Counted from the stretch's first letter, positions 34,234 through 42,904 are shown. The stretch is DNA of 64,000 nt from Caenimonas sp. SL110 (GCF_001044395.1 NZ_JANU01000019.1:1-64000), one strand, 5' to 3'. Notes: generated from the letters alone by a model not told the origin. A program made the numbers and translations.

Positions 34234-34521
34234 GCGCACCAGGCGCATTGTCTTTTTCCAGATGCGCCAACCGGCCCAGATCCGCGTTGCTGCACCGATA
34301 GCGCGCGCAGGGCGCATCACCAGTGGAACGGTCACGGCTGCCAGCAGCCACCACGGATGCGCCAGCAGCCATCCCATGCCCGCGCCGATGCGGTCGGCAA
34401 TGGCAAATGGCTTTGAAATCGGACCTGACAGCTGCGCAACTTGCGCACGCAGCGTGCGGCTTCGCGCGACAAGCTGCGCGCGCCTGACCTCCAGCTCGAT
34501 GCGCCGCTGGGCGAAGATCAT
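34222..34521 (-). CDS. YqjK-like small membrane protein
   Basis: This 99-residue protein has a basic helical N-terminus (RRIELEVRRAQLVARSR) and one hydrophobic segment around GWLLAHPWWLLAAVTVPLV, then a basic tail. It is the third gene of a yqjD-yqjE-yqjK-like set. The start overlaps the end of the YqjE-like gene (ATGA at 34518-34521). Confidence 0.6.
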   Translation of the reverse strand: MIFAQRRIELEVRRAQLVARSRTLRAQVAQLSGPISKPFAIADRIGAGMGWLLAHPWWLLAAVTVPLVMRPARAIGAATRIWAGWRIWKKTMRLVRSLT

Positions 34522-34916
34522 GGACGCTCTTGTGGGCTAGCCACCAGCGCGCCGTGGTCGTCAGCGATTTCGCCGAGCGTCGCCTGGAACATGTGACCCG
34601 TGCCGCGCATGCGCACGCCACCCGCGCGCATGGCAAGGATGCCGGCGCCGATGAAGGCAACGGTCAGCACCGCGAGTGCCGCCAGCCGGTAGCCCTCGGC
34701 GAACAGCATGATGATGAACCCGCACAGCAGCACCGTGCCGACCGACAGCAGCATCAGGCCCACGCCCGCCAGGATCAGCCCGTCGAAGATGCGCAGCTTT
34801 TCCTGTTCGAGCTCGTTGCCCAGTAGTTGAAGCCGCACGTGGCCGATTTCCAGGGCCGTGGCCATCAACTGGCGCAGCGACCCGAAAAGCCCGCGCGGCG
34901 AGTCCGACTCGCTCAT
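34518..34916 (-). CDS. YqjE / phage-holin-III family membrane protein
   Basis: The 132-residue protein has two long hydrophobic helices (ILAGVGLMLLSVGTVLLCGF and LAALAVLTVAFIGAGILAM). An amphipathic N-terminal stretch precedes them (LMATALEIGHVRLQLLGNEL, then EKLRIFDG). The family is linked to stationary-phase envelope physiology in E. coli (yqjCDEK). It follows the DUF883 gene by 10 bases and overlaps the next gene by four. Confidence 0.8.
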   Translation of the reverse strand: MSESDSPRGLFGSLRQLMATALEIGHVRLQLLGNELEQEKLRIFDGLILAGVGLMLLSVGTVLLCGFIIMLFAEGYRLAALAVLTVAFIGAGILAMRAGGVRMRGTGHMFQATLGEIADDHGALVASPQERP

Positions 34917-34926
34917 GCGCCTGCGT

Positions 34927-35238
34927 TCAGCGGCGCGCGATCAGCATGCCGAACAGCAGGCCAACACCGGCAGCGATGCCGACAGCGTGCCAGGGGTTGT
35001 CGTGCACATAGTTGTCGGCGGCCATGCCTGCGTCCTTGACGCGCACGACTGCCATTTCCTGCACCTTTGCGAGATCGGCCTTGGCCTGCTCCATGCGAGC
35101 CTGCATGCGCAGCCGCATCTCGGTGGTCTTGTCGCCGACCTGGCCGGCGGTGAGCTTGAGCAGCTCTTCGGCATCGGCAATCACAAGCTTCAGGTCGCCC
35201 ATCAGCTTTTCCTTGTGGTTCTGTGTCAACTCAGACAT
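34927..35238 (-). CDS. YqjD-like DUF883 protein
   Basis: This 103-residue protein has a long helical region (KLMGDLKLVIADAEELLKL onward) and a C-terminal membrane anchor GIAAGVGLLFGMLIARR. NPWHAVGIAAGVG is the DUF883 signature. In E. coli YqjD binds ribosomes at the membrane in stationary phase. It is first in the three-gene operon and is the second DUF883 gene of the window. Confidence 0.85.
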   Translation of the reverse strand: MSELTQNHKEKLMGDLKLVIADAEELLKLTAGQVGDKTTEMRLRMQARMEQAKADLAKVQEMAVVRVKDAGMAADNYVHDNPWHAVGIAAGVGLLFGMLIARR

Positions 35239-35291
35239 GTCGCTTCTCCGTGGATGGCAATTTGAATCGTGATGGTAGCGTCGAAACAGTG

Positions 35292-36047
35292 TCAGTCGCG
35301 CACGTCCGTGATCGGATTGCTTCCGAAGTCGGGCCGCGCGAGGACGCCCAGCACTTTGGCTGCGGCATCGGCGGGGGAGCTGAGGGCGCCGTTGGCTTTC
35401 ATGCCGATGAAGTTGCCGACGTCGGGAAATTGCGATGCGTCACCGCTGCGCAGCTGGATCTGCATGTCGGTATCGATGACGCCCGGCGCCAGCGAGGAAA
35501 CCTTCGCGCCATTGGGCTGCCCCGCTTCTTCGAGCGCCACGCAGCGGGTGAAGTGGTCCAGCCCCGCCTTGGCTGCGCAGTACGGGCCTTGCGACGCCAT
35601 CGCGCGGCGACCCAGGCCCGATGAAATGTTGAGGACCTTGCGCTGGCCGGTCCACGCCTGCGTGGCCCGCAGGAACGCGGATGTGAGCAGCATCGGTGCT
35701 TCGAGGTTGACGCGCATCGCCTGCGCGATTTCGGCGGCATCCAGGGCGCCGGTCGGCATCGCGCGAGGCAGGAGGGCTGCGTTGTTGATGAGGGTGACCG
35801 ATTCGTACGTGGTCGCAGGCTGGGCTGCGAGCCAGGCTTGCAGCCGTGCGGCGGCGGGCTGCGGTTCTGCCAGGTCAACCGGCCACTGGTCGCAGCGCTG
35901 GCCGTTGCCGGTTGCCCGCGCCCCGAGAGAATCGTTGTGCTTGCGCGAAATGCACAACAGGTCGTGCCCGGCGGCCAGCAGTTGTTCGGCCATCGCCAGG
36001 CCCATTCCGCGTGACGCGCCCGTGATGATGGTGAGATGTTTGCTCAT
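35292..36047 (-). CDS. SDR-family oxidoreductase (sepiapterin-reductase-like)
   Basis: This is a 251-residue short-chain dehydrogenase. It has nucleotide motif IITGASRGMGLAMAEQL, LINNAALLPR, active-site Ser in LNISSGLG, and the YxxxK pair in GPYCAAKAGLDHF. VALEEAGQPNGAKVSSLAPGVIDTDMQ resembles bacterial sepiapterin-reductase-like and YueD/BenC-type enzymes that reduce 1,2-diketones. The ATG at 36047 precedes the nucleotide motif; the longer frame runs through the opposite gene. It lies 26 bases after the dioxygenase gene. Confidence 0.85.
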   Translation of the reverse strand: MSKHLTIITGASRGMGLAMAEQLLAAGHDLLCISRKHNDSLGARATGNGQRCDQWPVDLAEPQPAAARLQAWLAAQPATTYESVTLINNAALLPRAMPTGALDAAEIAQAMRVNLEAPMLLTSAFLRATQAWTGQRKVLNISSGLGRRAMASQGPYCAAKAGLDHFTRCVALEEAGQPNGAKVSSLAPGVIDTDMQIQLRSGDASQFPDVGNFIGMKANGALSSPADAAAKVLGVLARPDFGSNPITDVRD

Positions 36048-36073
36048 GCGGCATCGTAGCCGCAGGCCGGCGT

Positions 36074-36706
36074 CTATGTGGCGACCACGATGGGAAAGTT
36101 GGCTCGCAGGCCGTCGCTGCCGGGAGCAAAGGGTACGGTGATCGCGCTGCGCGCCTGCGCGCCCAGGCTGCGCCAGAGGAAGTCGCGCTCGTTGCCCGGA
36201 TCGCCCGCCACATACAGCTGCGTGGTGAGGAGTTCGCGTGTACCGAGCTTGACCTTCACGTGGATGTGCGGCGTGCGGCCGCTGTAGGGGGCAGGCCTGA
36301 TCGTGCGAAACCGGTACTGGCCATCGGCTGCGACGGTGACGCGCCCGAACCCCTGGAACGCGGCATCCGCCTTGCCGCCGTCGCCGGGGTGGTGATAGTG
36401 GCCGGCTTCGTCGCATTGCCAGATTTCAACCTGCGCACCCGCGACGGGCTTGCCTTGCAGGTCGGTCACAACGCCTTCGACCCACGATGGCTGGCCACGC
36501 CCGTACGCGAGCGCGCCATTGCGCAAAAGGTCGAAGTCCGAATCCTTTGGAAGGGCAACCGGATAGAACGGACCTTCGGTTTGCGAGGGCGTTGCGCGCA
36601 GGGGTTGGGCCGGCTGGGCGCGCGCGCCGGTCCAGATGGCGGGCATCGCAATGAGCGCAATCGCGGCTTTGCGACGAGTGGGGCCTGTGGGGCGTTGGGG
36701 GTGCAT
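36074..36706 (-). CDS. Intradiol ring-cleavage dioxygenase family protein, Tat-type signal
   Basis: The protein is about 210 residues. The N-terminus TRRKAAIALIAMPAIWTGARA looks like a twin-arginine-like export signal, supporting the ATG at 36706; the frame is open to 36781. The four non-heme iron ligands are visible: Tyr in EGPFYPV, Tyr in GHYHHP, and two His in PHIHVKV. Such exported intradiol-fold proteins often act on protocatechuate-like or unknown catechols. No aromatic-degradation genes adjoin it. Confidence 0.8.
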   Translation of the reverse strand: MHPQRPTGPTRRKAAIALIAMPAIWTGARAQPAQPLRATPSQTEGPFYPVALPKDSDFDLLRNGALAYGRGQPSWVEGVVTDLQGKPVAGAQVEIWQCDEAGHYHHPGDGGKADAAFQGFGRVTVAADGQYRFRTIRPAPYSGRTPHIHVKVKLGTRELLTTQLYVAGDPGNERDFLWRSLGAQARSAITVPFAPGSDGLRANFPIVVAT

Positions 36707-36777
36707 GGTTGGGTTCAAGCGCGTTTCTCCGTTGGCTGCGGTCTGATTCCCGGGAGGCGGCGGGGTTCCGGTCATGG

Positions 36778-37425
36778 TCAAAAAGGTGTTGGGCTGCTGA
36801 ACCGGACGGGGATCCCGGTGCCCGGATGGAGGAATGCCAGTTCCCGCGCGTGGAGCAGCAATCGGGGCGCAAGGGCCTGCACGTCGGGCCGTGCGTAGAG
36901 GGCGTCGCCCAGTATCGGATGGCCGATTGCGTTCATGTGCACCCTCAGCTGGTGGGTTCGGCCTGTGAGCGGTTCCAGTTCGAGCCGGCTCGCGTTGCCG
37001 TCTTCCCGGCCAACCAGGCGCCAGCGGGTCTGGCTCGGTTTGCCTGCGTGCAGGTCAATGATCTGGAGGGGGCGATTCGGCCAGTCGGCCGCGATCGGCA
37101 GGTCGATGAGAGACCAACCTCCGGGCTCTGGCGGCTGCGGATGGCCTGCGACGATGGCCTCGTAGCACTTGTCTATCTCGCGGTCCGCGAACATCGCACT
37201 CAGGGCTCGTTGCATCGCCGCGCCCCGCGCCATCAGGCACAGGCCCGAGGTTGCCATGTCCAGGCGGTGAACCACGAGGGCATCGGGGTAAGCCGCCTGC
37301 GCTCGTGCCGAGAGGCAATCCTGCTTGTCCGCGCCGCGTCCCGGAACGCACAGCAGGCCGGCGGGCTTGTCGAAAATGATCAGGTGCTCGTCAACATGCA
37401 CCAGCGTTTCCGATAATCTGTCCAT
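36778..37425 (-). CDS. RluA-family pseudouridine synthase
   Basis: This is a 215-residue enzyme that isomerises uridine to pseudouridine in rRNA or tRNA. The catalytic Asp is in VVHRLDMATSGLCLMA; other motifs are DKPAGLLCVPGRG and LEPLTGRTHQLRVHM with the IGHPILGDALY end. The short length and lack of an S4 domain resemble RluA/TruC types. The ATG at 37425 shares the palindrome CATG with the start of the divergent DUF486 gene. Confidence 0.88.
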   Translation of the reverse strand: MDRLSETLVHVDEHLIIFDKPAGLLCVPGRGADKQDCLSARAQAAYPDALVVHRLDMATSGLCLMARGAAMQRALSAMFADREIDKCYEAIVAGHPQPPEPGGWSLIDLPIAADWPNRPLQIIDLHAGKPSQTRWRLVGREDGNASRLELEPLTGRTHQLRVHMNAIGHPILGDALYARPDVQALAPRLLLHARELAFLHPGTGIPVRFSSPTPF

Positions 37426-37792
37426 GAATCTGCTTGCTTCCATTCCGCTTTCGCTGCAGTCCATCTTGCTGCTCGTCGCTTCCAATGTTTTCATGACCAT
37501 GGCGTGGTACGGCCATCTCAAGAACCTGGCAACCGCTCCCTGGTACATCGCAGCCCTGGTGAGTTGGGGCATCGCATTCGCAGAGTACATGCTGCAGGTG
37601 CCCGCCAACCGGATCGGCTTCCAGCAGGCGGGGTTCTCGGTGGGGCAACTCAAGATCATGCAGGAAGTGATCACGCTCGCGGTGTTTGTACCCTTCGCGG
37701 TCTACTACCTGGACGAGCCGCTCAAGCTCGATTACCTGTGGGCAGGCCTATGTATGGTGGGCGCCGTGTATTTCATTTTTCGTGGGGGCTGA
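37424..37792 (+). CDS. DUF486 small multidrug-like membrane protein
   Basis: The 122-residue protein has four hydrophobic helices in the pattern of the DMT superfamily. DUF486 features include MTMAWYGHLK, PWYIAALVSWGIAFAEY, QVPANRIGF and the C-terminal LDYLWAGLCMVGAVYFIF. Function is unknown. The ATG overlaps the start codon of the divergent pseudouridine synthase gene, so its leader lies within that gene. Confidence 0.85.
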   Translation: MNLLASIPLSLQSILLLVASNVFMTMAWYGHLKNLATAPWYIAALVSWGIAFAEYMLQVPANRIGFQQAGFSVGQLKIMQEVITLAVFVPFAVYYLDEPLKLDYLWAGLCMVGAVYFIFRGG

Positions 37793-37855
37793 TCAGGTGC
37801 CCACGGTACACTCGCCGCAATTCCCGACCGACCCCCTACAGACCAGGAGCCAGCA

Positions 37856-38503
37856 ATGCTGTTTGGCAAATTGCTGCCGCGCGAAGGCAACTTTTTCGAG
37901 ATGTTCAACCAGCACGCCGACAAGATCGTCGAAGCGGCGCGTGCTTTTTCGCAGCTGGTTGCCAATTACAACGACCCGCACCTGCGCGAGCAGTACAACC
38001 GCGATGTCGACACGGCCGAGCGCGCAGCCGACCGCGTGACGCATGAGGTGAACCGGCTGCTGCACAAGACGTTCATCACACCGATCGACCGCGACCAGAT
38101 CCACAAGCTGATCAACACGATGGACGACGTGGCCGACCTGATCCAGGATTCGGCCGAGACGATGGCCCTTTATGACGTTCGGGCGGTCAATGAAGAAATC
38201 ACCCGCCTGACAGACTTGAGCGTGCGCTGCTGCGACCGCCTGAAAGAAGCTGTCTACATGATCGGCAAGCTCGCCGACCCGGCTACCGCGGAGGCGGCAC
38301 TGAAGACCTGCGAAGAGATCGACAAGCTCGAGTCCGATGCCGACCGCGTGATGCGCTCGGCCATGAGCAAGCTCTTTCGAGAAGAGCCCGATGTGCGCGA
38401 GGTGATCAAGCTCAAGGCAATCTACGAGTTGCTCGAGACGATCACCGACAAGTGCGAAGACGTGGCCAACGTGATCGAGGGCATCATCCTCGAGCACTCC
38501 TGA
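37856..38503 (+). CDS. DUF47 (PhoU-like) phosphate transport accessory protein
   Basis: The 215-residue all-helical protein belongs to the DUF47/PhoU-like family. It has the usual start LFGKLLPREGNFFEMFNQHA and several E/DxxD metal-cluster-type segments (HKLINTMDDVADLIQD, TDKCEDVANVIEGI). It regulates the Pit transporter encoded 18 bases downstream. AGGAG lies eight bases before the ATG. Together they form the classical DUF47-Pit pair. Confidence 0.92.
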   Translation: MLFGKLLPREGNFFEMFNQHADKIVEAARAFSQLVANYNDPHLREQYNRDVDTAERAADRVTHEVNRLLHKTFITPIDRDQIHKLINTMDDVADLIQDSAETMALYDVRAVNEEITRLTDLSVRCCDRLKEAVYMIGKLADPATAEAALKTCEEIDKLESDADRVMRSAMSKLFREEPDVREVIKLKAIYELLETITDKCEDVANVIEGIILEHS

Positions 38504-38521
38504 TAGCGGGGCCAGACGTCA

Positions 38522-39532
38522 ATGCAAGCGACGCAAGCTGCACTGTGGGTGGTGATCCTGCTGGTTGTTCTGGCACTGCTGTTCGACTTCATGAACGGGT
38601 TTCACGACGCCGCGAATTCGATTGCGACCGTCGTTTCGACGGGTGTGCTCAAGCCGGCTCAGGCGGTGCTGTTCGCTGCCTTTTTCAACGTGCTGGCGAT
38701 TGGCGTGTTTCACCTGAGCGTTGCGGCCACTGTGGGCAAAGGCATCGTGGAGCCGGGCGTTGTCGATACGCACGTGATCTTCGGTGCGCTCGTCGGTGCG
38801 ATCGTCTGGAATGTGCTGACGTGGTGGTGGGGTATCCCCAGCAGCTCGTCGCATGCGCTCATCGGCGGCATCGTCGGTGCCGTGATTGCCAAGGCGGGCG
38901 CTGGCTCGCTGATCTCAGCCGGCATCTGGAAGACCGTGATCTTCATTCTCGTTTCGCCGACATTGGGGTTCTTGCTCGGTTCGCTGATGATGGTGCTGGT
39001 GGCACACCTGTTCCGGCGGGCAACGCCATCGCGGGTGGACCGCTGGTTCAGGCGATTGCAGCTGGTTTCTGCAGGCGCTTACAGCCTGGGTCACGGCGGT
39101 AACGACGCCCAGAAGACCATCGGCATCATCTGGATGCTGCTCATTGCGACCGGCTACGTCGCGCAAACCGACAAGATGCCGCCAAGCTGGGTGATCTATT
39201 CCTGCTATCTGGCAATCGGTCTGGGGACGATGTTCGGCGGTTGGCGCATCGTGAAAACCATGGGGCAGAAGATCACCAAGCTGCGGCCGGTCGGTGGTTT
39301 TTGCGCGGAGACCGGCGGTGCGATCACGCTGTTTCTGGCAACAGGACTTGGCATCCCGGTGTCGACTACCCACACCATCACCGGAGCCATCGTCGGCGTG
39401 GGCTCCACGCAGCGCGCCAGCGCGGTGCGCTGGGGCGTGGCGGGCAACATCGTCTGGGCGTGGATATTCACCATTCCGGCAAGCGCTTTCGTGGCGGCGA
39501 TTGCCTACTGGGTCAGCCTGCAGATTTTCTGA
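38522..39532 (+). CDS. pit: Low-affinity inorganic phosphate transporter, Pit family
   Basis: The 336-residue membrane protein has about ten hydrophobic segments and the two PiT signature repeats, FDFMNGFHDAANSIAT and YSLGHGGNDAQKTIG. It imports metal-phosphate with protons. The DUF47 gene just upstream is its usual partner. The gene ends five bases from the convergent acetyltransferase gene. Confidence 0.94.
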   Translation: MQATQAALWVVILLVVLALLFDFMNGFHDAANSIATVVSTGVLKPAQAVLFAAFFNVLAIGVFHLSVAATVGKGIVEPGVVDTHVIFGALVGAIVWNVLTWWWGIPSSSSHALIGGIVGAVIAKAGAGSLISAGIWKTVIFILVSPTLGFLLGSLMMVLVAHLFRRATPSRVDRWFRRLQLVSAGAYSLGHGGNDAQKTIGIIWMLLIATGYVAQTDKMPPSWVIYSCYLAIGLGTMFGGWRIVKTMGQKITKLRPVGGFCAETGGAITLFLATGLGIPVSTTHTITGAIVGVGSTQRASAVRWGVAGNIVWAWIFTIPASAFVAAIAYWVSLQIF

Positions 39533-39537
39533 TCGGC

Positions 39538-40074
39538 TCAGATGCGAGGCGGGTTCGGATGCATCCGCGCCATGGAATAACTGTCCACGTAGCGGCCGCC
39601 CTTGAGCGAATATGCCTTGTGCAAACCCTCCTGCACAAATCCCATTGCTTTGTAGAGCGCCATCGCGCGGTCGTTATCGGCATGGACGTGAAGTTCGATT
39701 CGCAGCACACCGGCCCAGTTATCCGCCCAGTCGATGAGGCGGGTCATCAGCTGCCGACCGATGCCCCGACCCTGCCAGGCAGGGTGCAGGCCGATGCCCA
39801 GGGCGCGAACATGCATCCGGCGCAGTGCCAGCCCCTGCACGTGCAAGGCCGCCTGGCCGACGATTTCGTCGCCTGCGACAGCCACCAGCTTGCAGCAATG
39901 CGGCTCGACCTTGGTCAGGAACTCGAGTCTCGATGCAATGGGCGCATCCGGTGTCTGCAGCAGGCCTTCAAAAGTGCCGAGCTGCCCGATCAGGCTTGAA
40001 ATAGCCGCTGCGTCGGATGGTTCTGCGCTGCGGATTTCGATGGCGTTGGCGCGAGCCTTGTGGGCCGTGTCCAT
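39538..40074 (-). CDS. GNAT-family N-acetyltransferase
   Basis: The 178-residue protein has a full GNAT domain. Motif A, which binds acetyl-CoA, is LGIGLHPAWQGRGIGRQLMTRLIDWA, and motif B is LHVHADNDRAMALYKAMGFVQEG. The ATG at 40074 has AGGAG seven bases upstream, a strong ribosome site that decides against the ATG at 40104. The substrate is unknown. Confidence 0.88.
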   Translation of the reverse strand: MDTAHKARANAIEIRSAEPSDAAAISSLIGQLGTFEGLLQTPDAPIASRLEFLTKVEPHCCKLVAVAGDEIVGQAALHVQGLALRRMHVRALGIGLHPAWQGRGIGRQLMTRLIDWADNWAGVLRIELHVHADNDRAMALYKAMGFVQEGLHKAYSLKGGRYVDSYSMARMHPNPPRI

Positions 40075-40182
40075 TTCGTTTCTCCTGGTTGGGTGAATGG
40101 ACATTTCAGGCTAGCGCAGGGTGTCAATCCGTCCCAATGCGAAACGTGCATGGAATCATGTGGTAACGCGCGGCTGTAGCCA

Positions 40183-40629
40183 TTACTGCGAGATCTTGCG
40201 GCCTTCCTCCACCTGGTAGGTGAAGTACTTCTCGAAACTGAAGACGATGCTGGCCATCAGGGCGGTGGTGCCAAACAACAGCGAAAAAACGACTGCGCCA
40301 ATCGTCGCCCAGCTCGTTGCACCGGCTGGCGCCTCCGTATCGACCCCGGGGTTGAAGCGGCTGTTCCATTGTTCACGCGTCATGAGTCCGTAGATGATCG
40401 CCATCAGCGCGCAGCCGGCAATGTTGAATCCCAGCAACGGAATCAATGCCCAGCTCCAGGGGTCGTCCACGCCGAATTGCTGCAGGCGCTGGACGCCATA
40501 AAGACCCAGGGCCGTAGGGATCGGAAGTAACCAGCCGAGCAGGTCACCGAATCCGCGCAGGTAGAAGCGATGCAATCCGAGCGGGCCACCCAGAAAAGAC
40601 AGCCAGGCCGCCACAGTTTTGTTTTTCAT
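40183..40629 (-). CDS. TM2-domain membrane protein
   Basis: The 148-residue protein has an N-terminal TM2-type hairpin (AWLSFLGGPLGLHRFYLRG) followed by hydrophobic segments around GWLLPIPTALGLYG, ALIPLLGFNIAGCALMAIIYG and VVFSLLFGTTALMASIVFSF. Function is unknown. The start overlaps the end of the acetyltransferase gene by four bases (ATGA), so the two are coupled. Confidence 0.75.
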   Translation of the reverse strand: MKNKTVAAWLSFLGGPLGLHRFYLRGFGDLLGWLLPIPTALGLYGVQRLQQFGVDDPWSWALIPLLGFNIAGCALMAIIYGLMTREQWNSRFNPGVDTEAPAGATSWATIGAVVFSLLFGTTALMASIVFSFEKYFTYQVEEGRKISQ

Positions 40630-41159
40630 CGGATTTCAGTCGTCGCAGGCGTCGTGTCGCCTTCACCCAAAGGTTTTTCCATCAGGACCACATCCAGCCA
40701 CTTGTCGAATTTCCAGCCGCAGGCCTTCAGGGTGCCGACGTGGCTGAATCCCTGTGCCCGGTGCACGCCGACCGAACCGAGGTTCGCCGAATCGCCGATG
40801 ACGGCAATGAGTTTGCGAACGCCAGCCGCTTCAGCCTGTGCGCTGAGCACGGCCAGAAGTTGCTTGCCCAACCCCTTTCCGGCGGCATCGGGATGCAGGT
40901 AGATGGAGTCTTCGGCCGAAAACCGGTAAGCCGGCCGTGGCTTGAACCACTGGCAGTACGCGAAGCCCTGCACCTGGCCGTTTTCTTCGGCGACCAGGTA
41001 AGGCAAGCCTTTGGACAGTACATCGGCGCGCCTGGCGGCCATGTCATCCTGGGTAGGGGGCGTTGTTTCGAAGGTGCCCGTGCCATGCAGGACATGGTGG
41101 GAATAAATCGCGGTGATGGCGGCAAGGTCGCGGTCTTCGCTGGGGCGGATGGTGGGCAT
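40626..41159 (-). CDS. Phosphinothricin/methionine-sulfoximine-type GNAT acetyltransferase
   Basis: The 177-residue enzyme has the typical start TIRPSEDRDLAAITAIYSHH and TGTFETTPPTQDDM. FRFSAEDSIYLHPD-like segment (YRFSAEDSIYLHPDAAGKGL) and RAQGFSHVGTLKACGWKFD follow, as in PAT/YncA proteins. These acetylate the amino group of phosphinothricin or methionine sulfoximine; the natural substrate is unknown. The start is divergent from rpsP. Confidence 0.88.
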   Translation of the reverse strand: MPTIRPSEDRDLAAITAIYSHHVLHGTGTFETTPPTQDDMAARRADVLSKGLPYLVAEENGQVQGFAYCQWFKPRPAYRFSAEDSIYLHPDAAGKGLGKQLLAVLSAQAEAAGVRKLIAVIGDSANLGSVGVHRAQGFSHVGTLKACGWKFDKWLDVVLMEKPLGEGDTTPATTEIR

Positions 41160-41174
41160 AACTTTCGCGCGGGC

Positions 41175-41180
41175 TATAAT
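41175..41180 (+). promoter_or_regulatory. Perfect TATAAT -10 box of the rpsP operon promoter
   Basis: TATAAT lies 103 bases before the rpsP start, in the divergent gap. A good -35 box is not visible at 16-18 bases; TGGGCA is the nearest. Strong ribosomal-protein promoters often rely on the -10. Confidence 0.55.
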
Positions 41181-41249
41181 GGCGGGCTCTACAGCGTGTC
41201 GCTGGCCGGGTGGCCATAGCGCGTGTCTCAACGCTGGAAAGATACATGG

Positions 41250-41264
41250 GGGAGATTTTCTCCC
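41250..41264 (+). other. Leader hairpin before rpsP
   Basis: GGGAGA/TCTCCC arms with a TTT loop end seven bases before the AAGGA ribosome site (41271-41275). It could affect rpsP translation, but no known motif is matched. Confidence 0.3.
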
Positions 41265-41282
41265 TCCACCCAAGGATAAATC

Positions 41283-41552
41283 ATGGTCGTCATTCGACTC
41301 TCCCGCGGCGGCTCCAAGGCTCGCCCGTTCTTCAACATTGTGGTCGCCGACAAGCGTACCCGCCGCGATGGCCGCTTCATTGAGCGCCTGGGTTTCTACA
41401 ACCCGATCGCACGTGGCGGCGAAGAAAGCATCCGCATTGCCCAGGACCGTCTGACCCACTGGCGCAGTGTTGGTGCACAGGCTTCCCCGACCGTCGAGCG
41501 CCTGATCAAGCAAGCCGCCGCGGCAAAGCCTGCAGCTCCTGCTGCGGCCTGA
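41283..41552 (+). CDS. rpsP: 30S ribosomal protein S16
   Basis: The 89-residue protein starts [16 protein letters not shown] and contains [15 protein letters not shown] and LDRVTHW-like [13 protein letters not shown], the S16 signatures. The tail is Ala/Lys/Pro-rich. AAGGA precedes the ATG by seven bases. It is first in the rpsP-rimM-trmD-rplS operon, the standard bacterial order. Confidence 0.97.
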   Translation: MVVIRLSRGGSKARPFFNIVVADKRTRRDGRFIERLGFYNPIARGGEESIRIAQDRLTHWRSVGAQASPTVERLIKQAAAAKPAAPAAA

Positions 41553-41576
41553 TGTGATGCTGCATCAATTGCAGCT

Positions 41577-42143
41577 GTGAAATTCCCCGATCTACAGCCG
41601 GCGGAGCTTCCCGCCGACGCCATCGAAGTCGGGCGCATCCTTGATGCATGGGGTATCAAGGGCTGGTTCAAGGTCCTGGCCCATAGCGCTTCCCCGGAAG
41701 CGCTTTTTTCATCCAAGCGCTGGTATCTGCAACCCACCGAGGTGGGCGCGAAGACTTTCTCTGGCACGGTGCTCATGCGCATCCGCGAGGCGAAAGAACA
41801 CTCCGACACCGTTGTTGCCAGTGCGCAAGATGTGGATGACCGCGATGCGGCCGAAGCACTCAAGGGTGCACGGATCTTCATTCCGAGGTCGAGCTTTCCA
41901 ACCGCAGCAGATGACGAGTACTACTGGGTCGACCTCATTGGCCTGGACGTGGTCAACCGTGAAGGCGTGGCTCTGGGCCAGGTGCGCGAGCTGTTGTCCA
42001 CAGGTCCACAGACCGTACTGGTACTGGCTTTCGACGAGGCCGGAAAGTCGCAGGAACGCATGATCCCCTTCGTCTCTGCTTTCGTCGATTCCGTTGACGT
42101 GCCGGGCAAGCGAATCACCGTCGACTGGCAGCCGGACTACTGA
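41577..42143 (+). CDS. rimM: Ribosome maturation factor RimM (GTG start)
   Basis: This 188-residue two-domain protein helps 30S head maturation and binds S19. The N-terminal domain has IEVGRILDAWGIKGWFKV. The PRC-barrel C-terminal domain has DDEYYWVDLIGLDVVNREG and LLSTGPQTVLVL, then IPFVSAFVDSVDVPGKRI. The start is GTG at 41577; no ATG in frame precedes it. trmD starts one base after its stop. Confidence 0.95.
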   Translation: MKFPDLQPAELPADAIEVGRILDAWGIKGWFKVLAHSASPEALFSSKRWYLQPTEVGAKTFSGTVLMRIREAKEHSDTVVASAQDVDDRDAAEALKGARIFIPRSSFPTAADDEYYWVDLIGLDVVNREGVALGQVRELLSTGPQTVLVLAFDEAGKSQERMIPFVSAFVDSVDVPGKRITVDWQPDY

Positions 42144-42144
42144 G

Positions 42145-42891
42145 ATGCGCTTCGATGTCATCACCCTGTTCCCGGAGCTGTTCGCGCCGTTCCTGGAAAC
42201 AGGGGTGACGCGAAGGGCGTTCGAGAGCAAGCTGGTCGACGTACGGTTCTGGAATCCGCGCGATTTTTCCGAAGGCAACTACCGTCGTGTGGACGACCGG
42301 CCATTCGGCGGCGGACCGGGCATGGTCATGCTGGCTGAACCCCTGGCCAAGTGTCTGACTGCAATCCGTGTAGAGCGCAGCGACAAGGCGCCGGTCGTGA
42401 TGTTTTCTCCCATCGGGTCGAGGCTCGACCATGCTGGTGTCGAGCAGTGGTCTGCAAGCGAGGGCGCCATTCTTGTTTGTGGCCGCTACGAAGGAATCGA
42501 CCAGCGGTTCATTGACCGTTACGTGGACATTCAACTGAGTCTGGGTGACTTTGTCTTGTCCGGAGGCGAGATTCCTGCGTTGGCGCTGCTCGATTCTGTG
42601 GCGCGTCTGCAGCCTGGTGTTCTGGGCGACCAGGGCAGCCACCAGTTCGACAGCTTCAATCCTGCGCTCGATGGATTGCTCGATTGTCCGCATTACACCC
42701 GGCCCGAAGACTGGGAGGGTGTCAAGGTTCCGGCGGAGTTGATGTCGGGCCATCACCTCCAGATCGAGCGCTGGCGCAGGGACCGGCGACTTGAAGTCAC
42801 GTTGAAGAACCGACCGGATCTGATCGTTCTGGCGCGGGAGGCGGGAAGGCTCTCAAAGGCGGATGAAGCTGCGCTGGCGAAGCTGCGATAA
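42145..42891 (+). CDS. trmD: tRNA (guanine37-N1)-methyltransferase
   Basis: The 248-residue SPOUT enzyme methylates G37 of tRNAs. Motifs are the start MRFDVITLFPELF, DDRPFGGGPGMVM, the knot GRYEGIDQRFID, LSLGDFVLSGGE and YTRPEDWEG with VPAELMSGHH. Its ATG lies one base after the rimM stop. A likely internal promoter for rplS follows its end. Confidence 0.97.
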   Translation: MRFDVITLFPELFAPFLETGVTRRAFESKLVDVRFWNPRDFSEGNYRRVDDRPFGGGPGMVMLAEPLAKCLTAIRVERSDKAPVVMFSPIGSRLDHAGVEQWSASEGAILVCGRYEGIDQRFIDRYVDIQLSLGDFVLSGGEIPALALLDSVARLQPGVLGDQGSHQFDSFNPALDGLLDCPHYTRPEDWEGVKVPAELMSGHHLQIERWRRDRRLEVTLKNRPDLIVLAREAGRLSKADEAALAKLR

Positions 42892-42898
42892 AGTTGTT

Positions 42899-42904
42899 TA
42901 TAAT
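42899..42904 (+). promoter_or_regulatory. Candidate internal promoter -10 box before rplS
   Basis: TATAAT within TTGTTTATAATC starts seven bases after the trmD stop and 126 bases before rplS. No clear -35 is seen. It could give rplS extra transcription over rimM and trmD. Confidence 0.4.
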
